A DNA stretch of 64,000 nt from Phycisphaera sp. (GTDB taxonomy: Bacteria; Planctomycetota; Phycisphaerae; Phycisphaerales; UBA1924), in the NCBI GenBank assembly GCA_003712165.1, contig RHLH01000001.1, positions 2,329,575 to 2,393,574 of the forward strand. Reading direction: 5' to 3'. The notes beneath the pieces are model-generated. The model saw only the letters and a program-made list of their open reading frames with translations, searched no databases and was not told where the DNA came from. Position 1 is the stretch's first letter; every line of letters begins with the position of its first letter. Made by a program: the position numbers and the translations under genes. This document shows positions 43,323-52,771 of the stretch, piece after piece.

Positions 43323-46300
43323 TCAATCGGCAACCGTACAACACCCTGCTCTTTCACGAGTTCGCCCCTTGCGATAAGGCTCTCTGCGGTGTGCGCAAAC
43401 GAATCCTTGACTCGTGATGTAAGCCGAGTTACCCCGAACAGCTTCGCCGTTTCTCGCAAGAGCTCATCGACAGGGAGGCCAAACTGCGTGCGAACCACCC
43501 GCAGCATGGCCACGACCACCTCGGCCTCCGGAATGCAGCCCACCTCGCGCCGAGCCTGCTCACTCGACCCAGCGATACGCACACATACCGTGCGATCAGC
43601 CGGATCCGCCCAAAGCGAATCATTCTCATGCCAGACGAGACGCTGATCTACACATCTGCGCAGGATTTCCACAAACCTGCCCTTGAACTTCGCGTTGACT
43701 TGTTTCCGCCCGCACCACCCGGCCAGCCTCTCTTCAGCAAGCTGAGGAACGATCGGCTGCTCGATCCTCACGATCTCGATGAGCCATCGAGCCAACAACT
43801 CATCGCTCGATGCCTCATAGATATCAAGATCGCTGCGAGCACGCCCCTTGCGCCTGGCAACCTTGTACTCCATGACCTGCGTATCCTCTATGGCTGCACT
43901 CGCTCGTTCTGCGCCTCTCTCCTCACCCACTACACTCGCGCGAGCGGCCTCAACAGGTGTTCCAGCATCGACCCCGAGGACACAAGCTCCATCTACCCCG
44001 CCCGCAACTGCCTTGGCGATCGCCTCATCGATCGCACGCAAACACGACTCTTTACTGATACGCCACTGGACGGCCCACACACGGTGCAGATTCCAGCCGA
44101 GCCCGGTTAGCACCGCCCTGCGTGTCCTATCACGATCCCTTGCCGTGCCGGCCATGCGGTACGCGTCGCCATCACACTCGATCCCAAGCAGATATCGCGA
44201 TGCATCCTTCGGATCACGTACCGCAAGGTCGATCCGATACCCCGCGAATCCAACTCGCGAATCTACTTCCCAGCCCCTGCTCTCGATGGCGTCCTTGACC
44301 GCTCTCTCGAAAGCCGCACCACCCCGCCTATCTGCATAAACATCATCGGAACTCGACGCAAGAAGCGTGCCTCGCTCCGCATAATCAAGGAATAAACGGA
44401 AATCGCGAACGCCGACCGCACTCGTCCGTCGCAAATCAATAGCGTCGGCAGTCATCGATGAATACACAACCAAGCGCCGCTTCGCCCGAGTGATCGCGAC
44501 ATTAAGCCTGCGCTCCCCGCCTTCTTTGTTGAGGGGACCAAAGTTCATCGAGACTCTACCCGATTCGTCTGGGCCGTACCCCACCGAGAAGATGACCGTG
44601 TCCCGCTCGTCGCCCTGCACGTTCTCTAGATTCTTGACAAACACGCTCTCGTCAACCCCGCCCCCAAAGAACTGCTCGATCTCCGGGTGCTCTCGACGTT
44701 TGGTATCCAACAAATCCTCGATGAGGGTCTGCTGCGCCTGATTGAATGTCACAATACCGATCGACCCATTCGCTCCGGGCTCAAACAGCATCCGCAGCAC
44801 GTCCTCTACCACGGCTTCCGCCTCTGGCCGGTTTGTGCGAGCACCTCCCCGGTCGTACACACCCTCAGAGACATGCCTAAATGTCACGCCTAACCGATCC
44901 GAACTCTCAACTGGTGACGGGAACGTATGCAGTGTGTTCTCGTAGTACTGCCTGTTCGAGAACGCGATCAGACTCTCGTGCCTGCTCCGGTAGTGCCAGT
45001 TCAGACGAAGTGCGGGCACACCAGACGCATTACACTCCTTCAGAATCGATTCCATGTCTTCGACTGCCGTCTCGTCTTCGACGTAGCCATCATCACCGTC
45101 GATCGTGCTAAAGAATGTCGTTGGCGGCAGCTGCTTCGAATCGCCGACAACCACAACCTCCTGCCCGCGCGCAATCGCACCGATCGCGTCCCAGACCGGT
45201 ATCTGCGACGCCTCATCAAAGACCACCATGTCGAAACCGAGCGTGCCGGCATCAAGGAACTGCGCCACAGACAGCGGGCTCATCAAGAAGCAGGGTTTGA
45301 GCCTGGGCAGCAGCGAAGGGATCGACGAGATCAGCCGCCTCGTCGGCATATGACGCCGCTTCTTCTCAAGCTCCCGCCGGAGAATCCCAACCTCAGACCG
45401 ACCCGATGCACTCTCGGGGATATCAGGCACGACACCCGACAGCAACGCCCCAACAACCAGTTTCGTCCGCTCAACCAGAGCCCTATCCAGATCACCGAAT
45501 CGAGACACCAGAGAATCCTGTGCAGCAGAGCTGAAACCGCGGATAACATCGATCTCGTTCGCGGTCGTTACAAACCAATGTGTGCCGAACTCATACTCAA
45601 ACACAGGCTCGATGTCGTTGAGTCCAATCGTTCCCCGCTCGTATGCAACGATCAGCGGCTCAAGACCCGCATCACACACAGCATTCCTTGACCTTTGCCA
45701 AGAACACCACGTGTTCAACCCATCGAGCGAGTCCATCCAGCGCCGCAACGCATCCGCGACACCCTCGATGTAACCGAGACCCTCAGCATACCACCCAGCA
45801 TCTTCTACGACAGCGAGCCTCTCACTCGCCTCGCCCCAACAGTCATCCCAGTTCGCCGACGTATCACGTACGGCACCGCCTAATCTTGCGAGACCCGAAG
45901 CGCATTCCCGGCTAGATACTGCAGTGACGATCCGAGTAACAAACCCCTCATCAACACCGGCATCCACCGCCTCACAAACTTTCTCGCGAAACCCATCGCA
46001 CCAGGTCAGTAACGAATCGATCGCGTCCCAATCGCCCCCCTCAGCTTTGAGATACCGCCCGAGCACCTCGCGTGACCTCGAATCTCGGCTAAGGTTCCCC
46101 CCTACCACACGAAGATCGCGCGCTTCCTCAAGATCGACCAGCATCTCGGAGAGCCGTGGTGAATCGACCTTCGTATAGGGCCCAAGCTGCTTGGCCAGCT
46201 TCCTCCATCGCAACCACCTAAACGGTGCGATCTGGTCCTGCGCCCGCTTGGCACGATCGATCAGCTCTAGATGATTGAGATCCAGCACCTCGTGCTGGTA

Positions 46301-49177
46301 CCGAGCGAACAGCCTCTGCACCCGCTCGTCATGGTCACGACCGATACGCGCAAACTCGCGCAACGCTGCACGCAACTCATCGGATGCGTTCGAATCCACG
46401 AGCTCGGGTGTCGGCTCTGGCCACGATTGCATCATCTGCGCCAGCCCGATGGCCAATTCCAACTCTGGCTTCGTCAGACGCCTCGATTCCGCAGTACCAG
46501 CAATCTCCTGAACGAGTTTCTGAACCGCATCATCCAACTCGTGCGCCGCGTCGACCGCCTTGCTCAACGATGCCCTGATTTCTTCATTCAGCCCGAAAGA
46601 CCACTCGGACAGCCCGATCCCCCGCAAGGGGTGCTCATCAACCGGATCGACTGGCGCAGCACGCTCTCGCATCTCCGAAAGAACAGCTCGCCATTCGTGA
46701 AGCCGCTCCCGGCTCGTCTCCGCGATGTCCTCGAACGCAAGCCCGACCGGCTCAAACTCCCCCAGATCCGCGAGACGCCCGATCATTTCGTAGAGCGATT
46801 CGCCCGACGGATGTTCTTTGTGCAACTCACGCACATACGAGTTTAGCCGATCCCGTGTCTCGCTCAGATCCGCACAGAGCGAGCCCCAGCCACCCGGCGT
46901 CCCGAGTCGAGGCTCATCGAGCGACCGCGCAAGCTGCGCGAGCACTTCCTTCTTTGATGCTTTCGCAGAATGCAACTCAAGGCAGTAAGCCCCGAGCCCG
47001 TCCTGCTCGAGCCGCTTCCGCACAACCGAGAGCGCTGCCATTTTCTCCGCAACAAAGAGCACCCGTTTACCGTTCGCAAGTGCGTTGGCGACCATGTTGG
47101 CGATCGTCTGACTCTTGCCCGTTCCCGGAGGGCCCTCAAGCACAAATGTCCTGCCATCGCTCGCAGCTTTCACCGCCGCAAGCTGAGAGGAATCCGCGTC
47201 TCGCGTGCAGAACATCTCCCCAGGCTTGATTTCAGCATCAAGGCTCGACGGATCGGGGAACGGTTCGCTCTCAAATGGAACGCCCGGCGTCTCCACAAGA
47301 TGACGCACCAGCCTGTTTTCTTTCAGGCTCTCAAGATTCTCACGCAGATCGCGCCACATCAGGAACTTGTTGAACGAGAACAACCCAATGCACGCGGACT
47401 CCCGCACCTCCCAGCGTTGCGTATCCCTGATCGCTTCCCGGAATTTGCGGAGCACCATCGGAACATCAATACCTGACTCATCCTCGGGCAGCTCATCGAG
47501 ACCCTTCGTGTCGACCCCAAACTCGGTCCGCAGCTTCTCGAGCAGCGTCACGTTCGGTCTGATGGGCTCATCACTCAAACCAATCTTGTACGTATAACCC
47601 ACCCCGCCCGAGCTTCGCGTCATCTCTACAGGCAGCAACAGAATCGGAGCCACCCTCGCCGACTCCGCAGACGGCGACTCGTACCACACAAGCTGTCCGA
47701 GAGCCAAGTGCAGCAGGTTTGCGCCCGTCTCTTCGATACTCGATTTGGCAAGCCTGTAGATCGTGAGCAGCCTCTTCTGCGCCTCGGCCGGCGACTCGTC
47801 CGAGTACAAACGCCCCGATTCCAACTCACTCAGCCTGAACGCATCATCGCCGTCGGTTTTAGGCAATATCTCGAAGCGCCCATCATCCGAAAGTACATCC
47901 TCGAGCATCGCCAGATCAGGGACATCGAGCATCAGCGTCCGACCGGTCTCACGGAAGTTCAGCAGCCGGTTCCGCAACGACAAATCAAGCAGCCTGCTCT
48001 GCCAACGCTCGATCCGGCCGCCCGGTTCATCCTCAACCGACTCCGATACATCCTGCAACTCACGCTCGGCGCGTTCCGCAAGGACAACGCTGTCGAGACG
48101 TGTCTTCGTTTCTGCGACCGCTCCCGGTTCATCCGTCGAAGCATCTACCTCAACCGCCGCGTCACGCAACGGCAAAGGCCTCACCCCACGCTTCCGCGCA
48201 GACGCGAGATCAATCGCGCAGAACATCGACCCGGGCGTAACCAGTTTCTCAATGCCCGCCTCAACCGCCTGCTCAAACCCAACCCCGTCCTTCGTCACAA
48301 GCGTCGATTCGACCGGCACGATCTCGCCCAGCTCGATCAAGTTCCGCATCCGCGCCGCGTCATCGATCGTCGTCTCAGGCAGCGACGCCTCGTGCGTCCA
48401 GATCGCCGGAAGCGCGTGCCCCTCGGGCAGCAGCAACAGCGTGTTGAGCCCGCACTGCTCCCACATCCCCATCAGGACGAGCGACAGATCGAGACACGTC
48501 CCGAGCTTCTCCCGCATAACACGGTCAACAAGACGTACCCGCTGACCCGTCCGCTCGAAGCTCGCCGGCGGGTTGATGTACCCGATCCCGCTCCCCGCCA
48601 GCGCCGTGAAACACGCCTCCGCGATCCGCGCCGCCCGCTGCCGACTCGCCGACTGATACCCATCGAGCGAATCCGAATCACCGCTCCGGCCCAGTATCTC
48701 CCGCGCTCTGCCCAATAGCTCAGCGATCTGCGAGTGGTTGGGCGTCACAAACGCCGCGGTGAACTCCGGGTAATGCAGAGCCCCGGGCCACTGATCGAAC
48801 GCAAGCACATCCAACTCGAACGACCGCTCGACGGCCCGATCCCCGACCTGAAAGAAAACCTTGATGCTCGTCCGCTCCGCCTCGGTTCGCTCCCCGAGTG
48901 CCTCCGGGCTGAGCTTCCAGTCATCGGGCACCACCCGGACCGCGGTCCCGGGCTCCACTCTCGACACTGGCCGCACCCAATCATCGCACTCACCACTCGC
49001 CAGTCGGAGCCTCAACACCCCACCCTCGAGCACTTCGTCCGAAGCGTTCGTGATCAGCACCGCCTCGACCAACGGCGTCCCCTGCTGGCGCATCGCATAG
49101 TTCACCCGCTCGCTGTACTCGAGTGTCAGCACGCAACCAGGCAACTCAAGCAGTTCTTGATGTTCCGATTCGGTCAT
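43319..49177 (-). CDS. DUF4011 SF1 helicase with REase-like nuclease (candidate defence gene)
   Basis: 1952 residues from ATG 49177 (GAGGTGG upstream). N-terminal region unassigned, followed by a DUF4011-like part (RIERWQSRLLDLSLRNRLLN). The SF1 helicase core has Walker A EGPPGTGKSQTIANMVANAL, Walker B VVFDEASQIP, motif III GDSKQLPPTTFF, motif IV HYRSRHESLI, and motif VI LNVAITRAKRRLVVYSS. A Vsr/MTES_1575-type nuclease follows (SRGWEVDSRVGFAGYRIDLAV, then YLLGIECDGDAYRMA). The end resembles a DUF3320 domain (IVRIEQPIVPQLAEERLAGW). This arrangement appears in predicted phage-defence proteins. It overlaps the histidine kinase stop by 4 bp, tail to tail. Confidence 0.88.
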   Translation of the reverse strand: MTESEHQELLELPGCVLTLEYSERVNYAMRQQGTPLVEAVLITNASDEVLEGGVLRLRLASGECDDWVRPVSRVEPGTAVRVVPDDWKLSPEALGERTEAERTSIKVFFQVGDRAVERSFELDVLAFDQWPGALHYPEFTAAFVTPNHSQIAELLGRAREILGRSGDSDSLDGYQSASRQRAARIAEACFTALAGSGIGYINPPASFERTGQRVRLVDRVMREKLGTCLDLSLVLMGMWEQCGLNTLLLLPEGHALPAIWTHEASLPETTIDDAARMRNLIELGEIVPVESTLVTKDGVGFEQAVEAGIEKLVTPGSMFCAIDLASARKRGVRPLPLRDAAVEVDASTDEPGAVAETKTRLDSVVLAERAERELQDVSESVEDEPGGRIERWQSRLLDLSLRNRLLNFRETGRTLMLDVPDLAMLEDVLSDDGRFEILPKTDGDDAFRLSELESGRLYSDESPAEAQKRLLTIYRLAKSSIEETGANLLHLALGQLVWYESPSAESARVAPILLLPVEMTRSSGGVGYTYKIGLSDEPIRPNVTLLEKLRTEFGVDTKGLDELPEDESGIDVPMVLRKFREAIRDTQRWEVRESACIGLFSFNKFLMWRDLRENLESLKENRLVRHLVETPGVPFESEPFPDPSSLDAEIKPGEMFCTRDADSSQLAAVKAASDGRTFVLEGPPGTGKSQTIANMVANALANGKRVLFVAEKMAALSVVRKRLEQDGLGAYCLELHSAKASKKEVLAQLARSLDEPRLGTPGGWGSLCADLSETRDRLNSYVRELHKEHPSGESLYEMIGRLADLGEFEPVGLAFEDIAETSRERLHEWRAVLSEMRERAAPVDPVDEHPLRGIGLSEWSFGLNEEIRASLSKAVDAAHELDDAVQKLVQEIAGTAESRRLTKPELELAIGLAQMMQSWPEPTPELVDSNASDELRAALREFARIGRDHDERVQRLFARYQHEVLDLNHLELIDRAKRAQDQIAPFRWLRWRKLAKQLGPYTKVDSPRLSEMLVDLEEARDLRVVGGNLSRDSRSREVLGRYLKAEGGDWDAIDSLLTWCDGFREKVCEAVDAGVDEGFVTRIVTAVSSRECASGLARLGGAVRDTSANWDDCWGEASERLAVVEDAGWYAEGLGYIEGVADALRRWMDSLDGLNTWCSWQRSRNAVCDAGLEPLIVAYERGTIGLNDIEPVFEYEFGTHWFVTTANEIDVIRGFSSAAQDSLVSRFGDLDRALVERTKLVVGALLSGVVPDIPESASGRSEVGILRRELEKKRRHMPTRRLISSIPSLLPRLKPCFLMSPLSVAQFLDAGTLGFDMVVFDEASQIPVWDAIGAIARGQEVVVVGDSKQLPPTTFFSTIDGDDGYVEDETAVEDMESILKECNASGVPALRLNWHYRSRHESLIAFSNRQYYENTLHTFPSPVESSDRLGVTFRHVSEGVYDRGGARTNRPEAEAVVEDVLRMLFEPGANGSIGIVTFNQAQQTLIEDLLDTKRREHPEIEQFFGGGVDESVFVKNLENVQGDERDTVIFSVGYGPDESGRVSMNFGPLNKEGGERRLNVAITRAKRRLVVYSSMTADAIDLRRTSAVGVRDFRLFLDYAERGTLLASSSDDVYADRRGGAAFERAVKDAIESRGWEVDSRVGFAGYRIDLAVRDPKDASRYLLGIECDGDAYRMAGTARDRDRTRRAVLTGLGWNLHRVWAVQWRISKESCLRAIDEAIAKAVAGGVDGACVLGVDAGTPVEAARASVVGEERGAERASAAIEDTQVMEYKVARRKGRARSDLDIYEASSDELLARWLIEIVRIEQPIVPQLAEERLAGWCGRKQVNAKFKGRFVEILRRCVDQRLVWHENDSLWADPADRTVCVRIAGSSEQARREVGCIPEAEVVVAMLRVVRTQFGLPVDELLRETAKLFGVTRLTSRVKDSFAHTAESLIARGELVKEQGVVRLPID

Positions 49178-49297
49178 CGATACCCACCTCATACGGATGA
49201 AAACCCACCACCCGAATATGGAGCGTACGCGAACTCCACAGGAGCCGATCTGTGCATCTCCGGAACCCTGCGCCAAGATCGGTCTTCAAAAAGAAGA

Positions 49298-49326
49298 ATG
49301 GCCCGCTTCGGACTGAAGCGGGCCAT
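49298..49326 (-). terminator. Rho-independent terminator after tRNA-Asn
   Basis: 12-bp perfect stem ATGGCCCGCTTC/GAAGCGGGCCAT, 5-nt loop. On the minus strand it is followed by TTCTTCTTTTTG. It lies 7 nt past the tRNA-Asn 3' end and about 120 nt before the helicase start, so tRNA transcription should not run into the helicase. Confidence 0.9.
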
Positions 49327-49333
49327 CTAAAAG

Positions 49334-49406
49334 CTCCCCCGGCTGGACTCGAACCAGCAACCTAGCGGTTAACAGCCGCTCGCTCTACCAATTGAGCTAC
49401 AGGGGA
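49334..49406 (-). tRNA. tRNA-Asn (GTT)
   Basis: Reverse complement: acceptor TCCCCTG/CGGGGGA, anticodon stem AGCGG/CCGCT around CTGTTAA with anticodon GTT, T-arm CTGG-TTCGAGT-CCAG, discriminator G. CCA is not encoded. Confidence 0.97.
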
Positions 49407-49559
49407 TCGGGTATGTCGCACAAATCTAGCCCGGTGCGGCCCACAGTCAAGCAAAGTGGCCCCTATAGCCCCCAGAGCCCCATTCTCACCCTCCATTCAG
49501 GCCCGCAAACCGCCCGCCAGCGGCTTCTCCGGACCTCACTTCTCGGACAGAACCAGGCA

Positions 49560-50240
49560 TCACCCACCGAGAAACGTCGCCATAGCAAACAAGAAGAACG
49601 CGACCTTCGCGATTGCGACAAGAATGGCTACCACGATCGCATCCTGAAGATCGATCTCGAGCCGCTCCGAGATCAGCCCTACCAGAATCGCCGCCCCGAC
49701 AAAGAAGGTCACGATCCCAGGAATCGGCACGAGCGACAGCAGCGCCGCGATCCCGCTGTAAAGACCAAACGCGCCCACGATCTGCACCATCGTCATCCGC
49801 AGAGGCTGATCGAACCCGATCCACATCACGGAGCACAGAAAGAAGATCACCCAGCCGATCACAACCGTGAACGCAAAGTCCAGCCCGAACGCCGCGACGC
49901 CAACAAGCCCGCCAAAGCTGAATCCCCAGACCGCCGCGCCCACCGCGAGCCCCACGGCTGCCATCGCGATCGCCCTGCCATCGAACCATGAGCTGTCGTT
50001 GATCCCGTCTCGTTTGTTCTCGGCCTGACGGATCGCCGCGTAGTTCAACACCTTCCCGCACTCGGGGCACCGGTCGCTCCGCAACCCGCGCAGGTCATAC
50101 CCGCACTTGGGACAAGGCAGCGCCATCGCCTGCTTCGCCTTCGTCGCAGGCGACACCCACCGCTCCACCGGCGCCTTGGGCTCTTCAGGCGCCAACTCAT
50201 AGAGACCAGAGTCCGCAGCTTTGTTCACATCGTTCGCCAA
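49560..50240 (-). CDS. Zinc-ribbon membrane protein
   Basis: 226 residues. A leading soluble stretch is followed by a zinc ribbon (CPKCGYDLRGL, CPECGKVL) at about 43-65, then four or five hydrophobic helices (AMAAVGLAVGAAVWGFSFG; VVIGWVIFFLCSVMWI; VGAFGLYSGIAALLSLV; TFFVGAAILVGLI; VAILVAIAKVAFFLF). The same CxxCGYxLxGL head occurs at 10425-11093. It resembles planctomycete inner-membrane proteins of unknown role. The gene is alone between tRNA-Asn and a divergent aminotransferase gene. Confidence 0.7.
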   Translation of the reverse strand: MANDVNKAADSGLYELAPEEPKAPVERWVSPATKAKQAMALPCPKCGYDLRGLRSDRCPECGKVLNYAAIRQAENKRDGINDSSWFDGRAIAMAAVGLAVGAAVWGFSFGGLVGVAAFGLDFAFTVVIGWVIFFLCSVMWIGFDQPLRMTMVQIVGAFGLYSGIAALLSLVPIPGIVTFFVGAAILVGLISERLEIDLQDAIVVAILVAIAKVAFFLFAMATFLGG

Positions 50241-50343
50241 TGATACCTCCCCGCTTCTGCACCTATATTATACGGAATCCTGAACCTTTCCTTTCACAAA
50301 GCACCCCAATCAACCCGGCAGCACGCCACGCTACACTGGTCAT

Positions 50344-51519
50344 ATGCAGACACAGACCGCCGAGCGATTCCGCCCCTTCGGCACAACCATCTTCGCCGAG
50401 ATGTCCAGGCTCGCCCTCGAACACAACGCCGTCAACCTCTCCCAGGGTTTCCCCGACTTTGACGGCCCCGACTTTGTCAAACAGGCCGCTGTTGACGCGA
50501 TCCACGCGGGGCACAACCAATACGCGAGATCGCCCGGCGTCCCGTCGCTCGCCGATGCAATCAAAAAGCGATTTACCGAGCGCACAGGCCTGGACATCGA
50601 TGCTCTCGCGCAAGTGACCGTCACAAGCGGCTGCACCGAAGCCATTGCCGCCGCACTCCTCGGCACAGTGAACCCTGGCGACGAGGTCATCCTCTTCGAG
50701 CCGTACTACGACAGCTACCGCGCGTGCATCGCCATGACGGGCGCAACCCCGCGATTCGTCAGCATGAAACCGAACAACGGCAGGTTCATCTTCGATGAAG
50801 CCAACCTCGCCGCAGCGTTCAGTGACAAAACCAGAGCCATCTTGCTCAACACACCGCACAACCCCAGCGGCACAGTTCTCACTAGAGCAGAGCTCCAGAC
50901 CATCGCAAAGCTCTGCACCAAGCACGACGCGATCGCTCTCTCCGATGAGGTCTATGAAGACCTCACCTACGACCGGGAGCACATCTCGATCGCGTCCATG
51001 CCCGGCATGGCAGAACGCACCATAACCCTCTCAAGCCTCGGCAAATCGTTCAGTCTCACCGGCTGGAAGGTCGGCTGGGCGATCGCATCGCCCGAACTCT
51101 CCGCTGCCGTCCGCTCCGCACACCAGTTCATCACGTTCTCGACCGCGACCCCGTTCCAGCACGCAGCCGCAACAGCGCTCACCGAGGGCAACGCCTACGT
51201 CTCCAAACTGCGAGAGCAGTACCGCACCGCCCGCGACATGCTCGCCGAGGGCCTCGCTGACGTGGGCTTCGATGTCACTCTCCCCGAGGGAACGTACTTC
51301 ATCCTCGCAGAGCACTCCAAGATCAGCAGCAGGCTCGGCGTCTCGACCGATGTCGAGCTCTCGCTCAAACTCACGAGCGAGTTCGGCGTCGCCGCCATCC
51401 CCCCCAGTGTGTTCTGCGCCACCCCTGGATTGTGCGCCGACTACTTGCGTTTCGCGTTCTGTAAACAGCAATCAACACTCGAAGAAGCGATCAGCAGACT
51501 GAACAAGATCAATGGATAA
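50344..51519 (+). CDS. PLP-dependent class I/II aminotransferase
   Basis: 391 residues. Opening NLSQGFPDFDGPDF with Gly-Phe-Pro-Asp, NTPHNPSGTV cofactor loop, and LGKSFSLTGWKVGWA holding the Schiff-base Lys, the pattern of the methionine/kynurenine aminotransferase group (YbdL-like). It transfers an amino group between an amino acid and a 2-oxoacid in the cytoplasm. The stop overlaps the glycerate kinase start by 8 bp, so the two are coupled. Substrate cannot be set by sequence reading alone. Confidence 0.92.
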   Translation: MQTQTAERFRPFGTTIFAEMSRLALEHNAVNLSQGFPDFDGPDFVKQAAVDAIHAGHNQYARSPGVPSLADAIKKRFTERTGLDIDALAQVTVTSGCTEAIAAALLGTVNPGDEVILFEPYYDSYRACIAMTGATPRFVSMKPNNGRFIFDEANLAAAFSDKTRAILLNTPHNPSGTVLTRAELQTIAKLCTKHDAIALSDEVYEDLTYDREHISIASMPGMAERTITLSSLGKSFSLTGWKVGWAIASPELSAAVRSAHQFITFSTATPFQHAAATALTEGNAYVSKLREQYRTARDMLAEGLADVGFDVTLPEGTYFILAEHSKISSRLGVSTDVELSLKLTSEFGVAAIPPSVFCATPGLCADYLRFAFCKQQSTLEEAISRLNKING

Positions 51520-52762
51520 CCTCGCACAGCAACTCCTTCATCTGATTCGGCTCTCCGCTGATCCTCGCGCCGCTACGTCCGCTCACTGCCAATTACTCGG
51601 AGACAATCCGCCAACACACCTTCTAGCTATAGGCAAAGCAGCGATCCCGATGGCGAAGGCCGCACAAGCTGAAGTCGGAGATCACCTCGTCTCTTCTCTC
51701 GTCATATCGACACCGGTACCAAAGCAAGTCCGTTTCAACAAAGAAACAGAACTCCACATCGCAGACCACCCGCTGGCGACTGATCGAAACGTTCTCGCCG
51801 CCCAACGCACGCTCGAGTTCGTGCGATCACTCCCGCCCGACGCCCGCCTCCTGGCCCTCCTCTCAGGCGGTGGCTCCGCGCTTCTCACGCTCCCTGCCCC
51901 ACCGCTCACTCTCGGGGACATCCGCTCTGTTTCCGATGCACTCATGCGCGCGGGCTGCAACATCCAAGGACTGAACGCAGTCCGCAAACACATCGAGCAG
52001 CTCAAGGGAGGCCGGCTTGCGCAGCACTCATCTGCTGTAGACACTCGGGTCGTGGTAGTCTCCGATGTCGTGGGCGACGACCTCTCAACAATCGCATCGG
52101 GCCCGTTCGCGCCGGATGAATCCACCTTCGCTGATGCCTTGGATGTCCTCTCGTACTATGAATGCCTTAGAACCTCAGATGCTGTCACACGCTTTCTTGA
52201 AGAAGGTGCAGCAGGCGAGCACGAAGAAACACCCAAGCCGTGTGAATCCGCGTTCGCCTCCATTCTCTCACTGGTCATTCAGTTCAACGAGACCGCAGTC
52301 CACGCAGCAGCCGGGGTATTGGAGTCACACGACTTTGCTCCATACATCGAAACCGACTCAACAGCCGAAGCCAGTGAACTCGGTGTTTACGCCGCGAAAC
52401 TGCTCAGCGAACACGACTCGGTCGTCATCGGGGGCGAACCGGTCGTGACAGGCATCAAGCCCGGTTCGTCGGGTGGGCCCATGCAGGAAGCCGCCCTCGC
52501 GGCAGCTCTGACACTCGAGAACCGTGATTTCGATTGGCTCGTCTTCACATTCGCGACCGACGGCTTCGACGGCCCCACGTCCGCCGCCGGCGCTGCAATT
52601 ACACCCATCGACCTGGAGCAAGCGCGCGCAAAATCTCTGCAGCTCGAGAAAGCCCTAGCCGAGCACAACACACACCCGATGCTCGCACAGATGAGCACCC
52701 TCATCAAAACCGGCCCAACCGGCACTAACATCAACGACATCCTCGTCATCGTGCGCAGGTAA
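51512..52762 (+). CDS. Glycerate 2-kinase (MOFRL type)
   Basis: 416 residues of the GckA/GlxK type-2 family. LAIGKAAIPMAKAA opens the N-terminal domain. LLSGGGSALLTLPAPPLTL and VSDVVGDDLSTIASGPFAPD are the nucleotide and substrate loops. The C-terminal MOFRL domain has FATDGFDGPTSAAGA. It phosphorylates D-glycerate to 2-phosphoglycerate, feeding serine, glyoxylate or hydroxypyruvate carbon into glycolysis. The coupling to an aminotransferase and a flavin oxidase suggests amino-acid salvage through glycerate. Confidence 0.9.
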   Translation: MDNLAQQLLHLIRLSADPRAATSAHCQLLGDNPPTHLLAIGKAAIPMAKAAQAEVGDHLVSSLVISTPVPKQVRFNKETELHIADHPLATDRNVLAAQRTLEFVRSLPPDARLLALLSGGGSALLTLPAPPLTLGDIRSVSDALMRAGCNIQGLNAVRKHIEQLKGGRLAQHSSAVDTRVVVVSDVVGDDLSTIASGPFAPDESTFADALDVLSYYECLRTSDAVTRFLEEGAAGEHEETPKPCESAFASILSLVIQFNETAVHAAAGVLESHDFAPYIETDSTAEASELGVYAAKLLSEHDSVVIGGEPVVTGIKPGSSGGPMQEAALAAALTLENRDFDWLVFTFATDGFDGPTSAAGAAITPIDLEQARAKSLQLEKALAEHNTHPMLAQMSTLIKTGPTGTNINDILVIVRR

Positions 52763-52771
52763 ACTGACACC

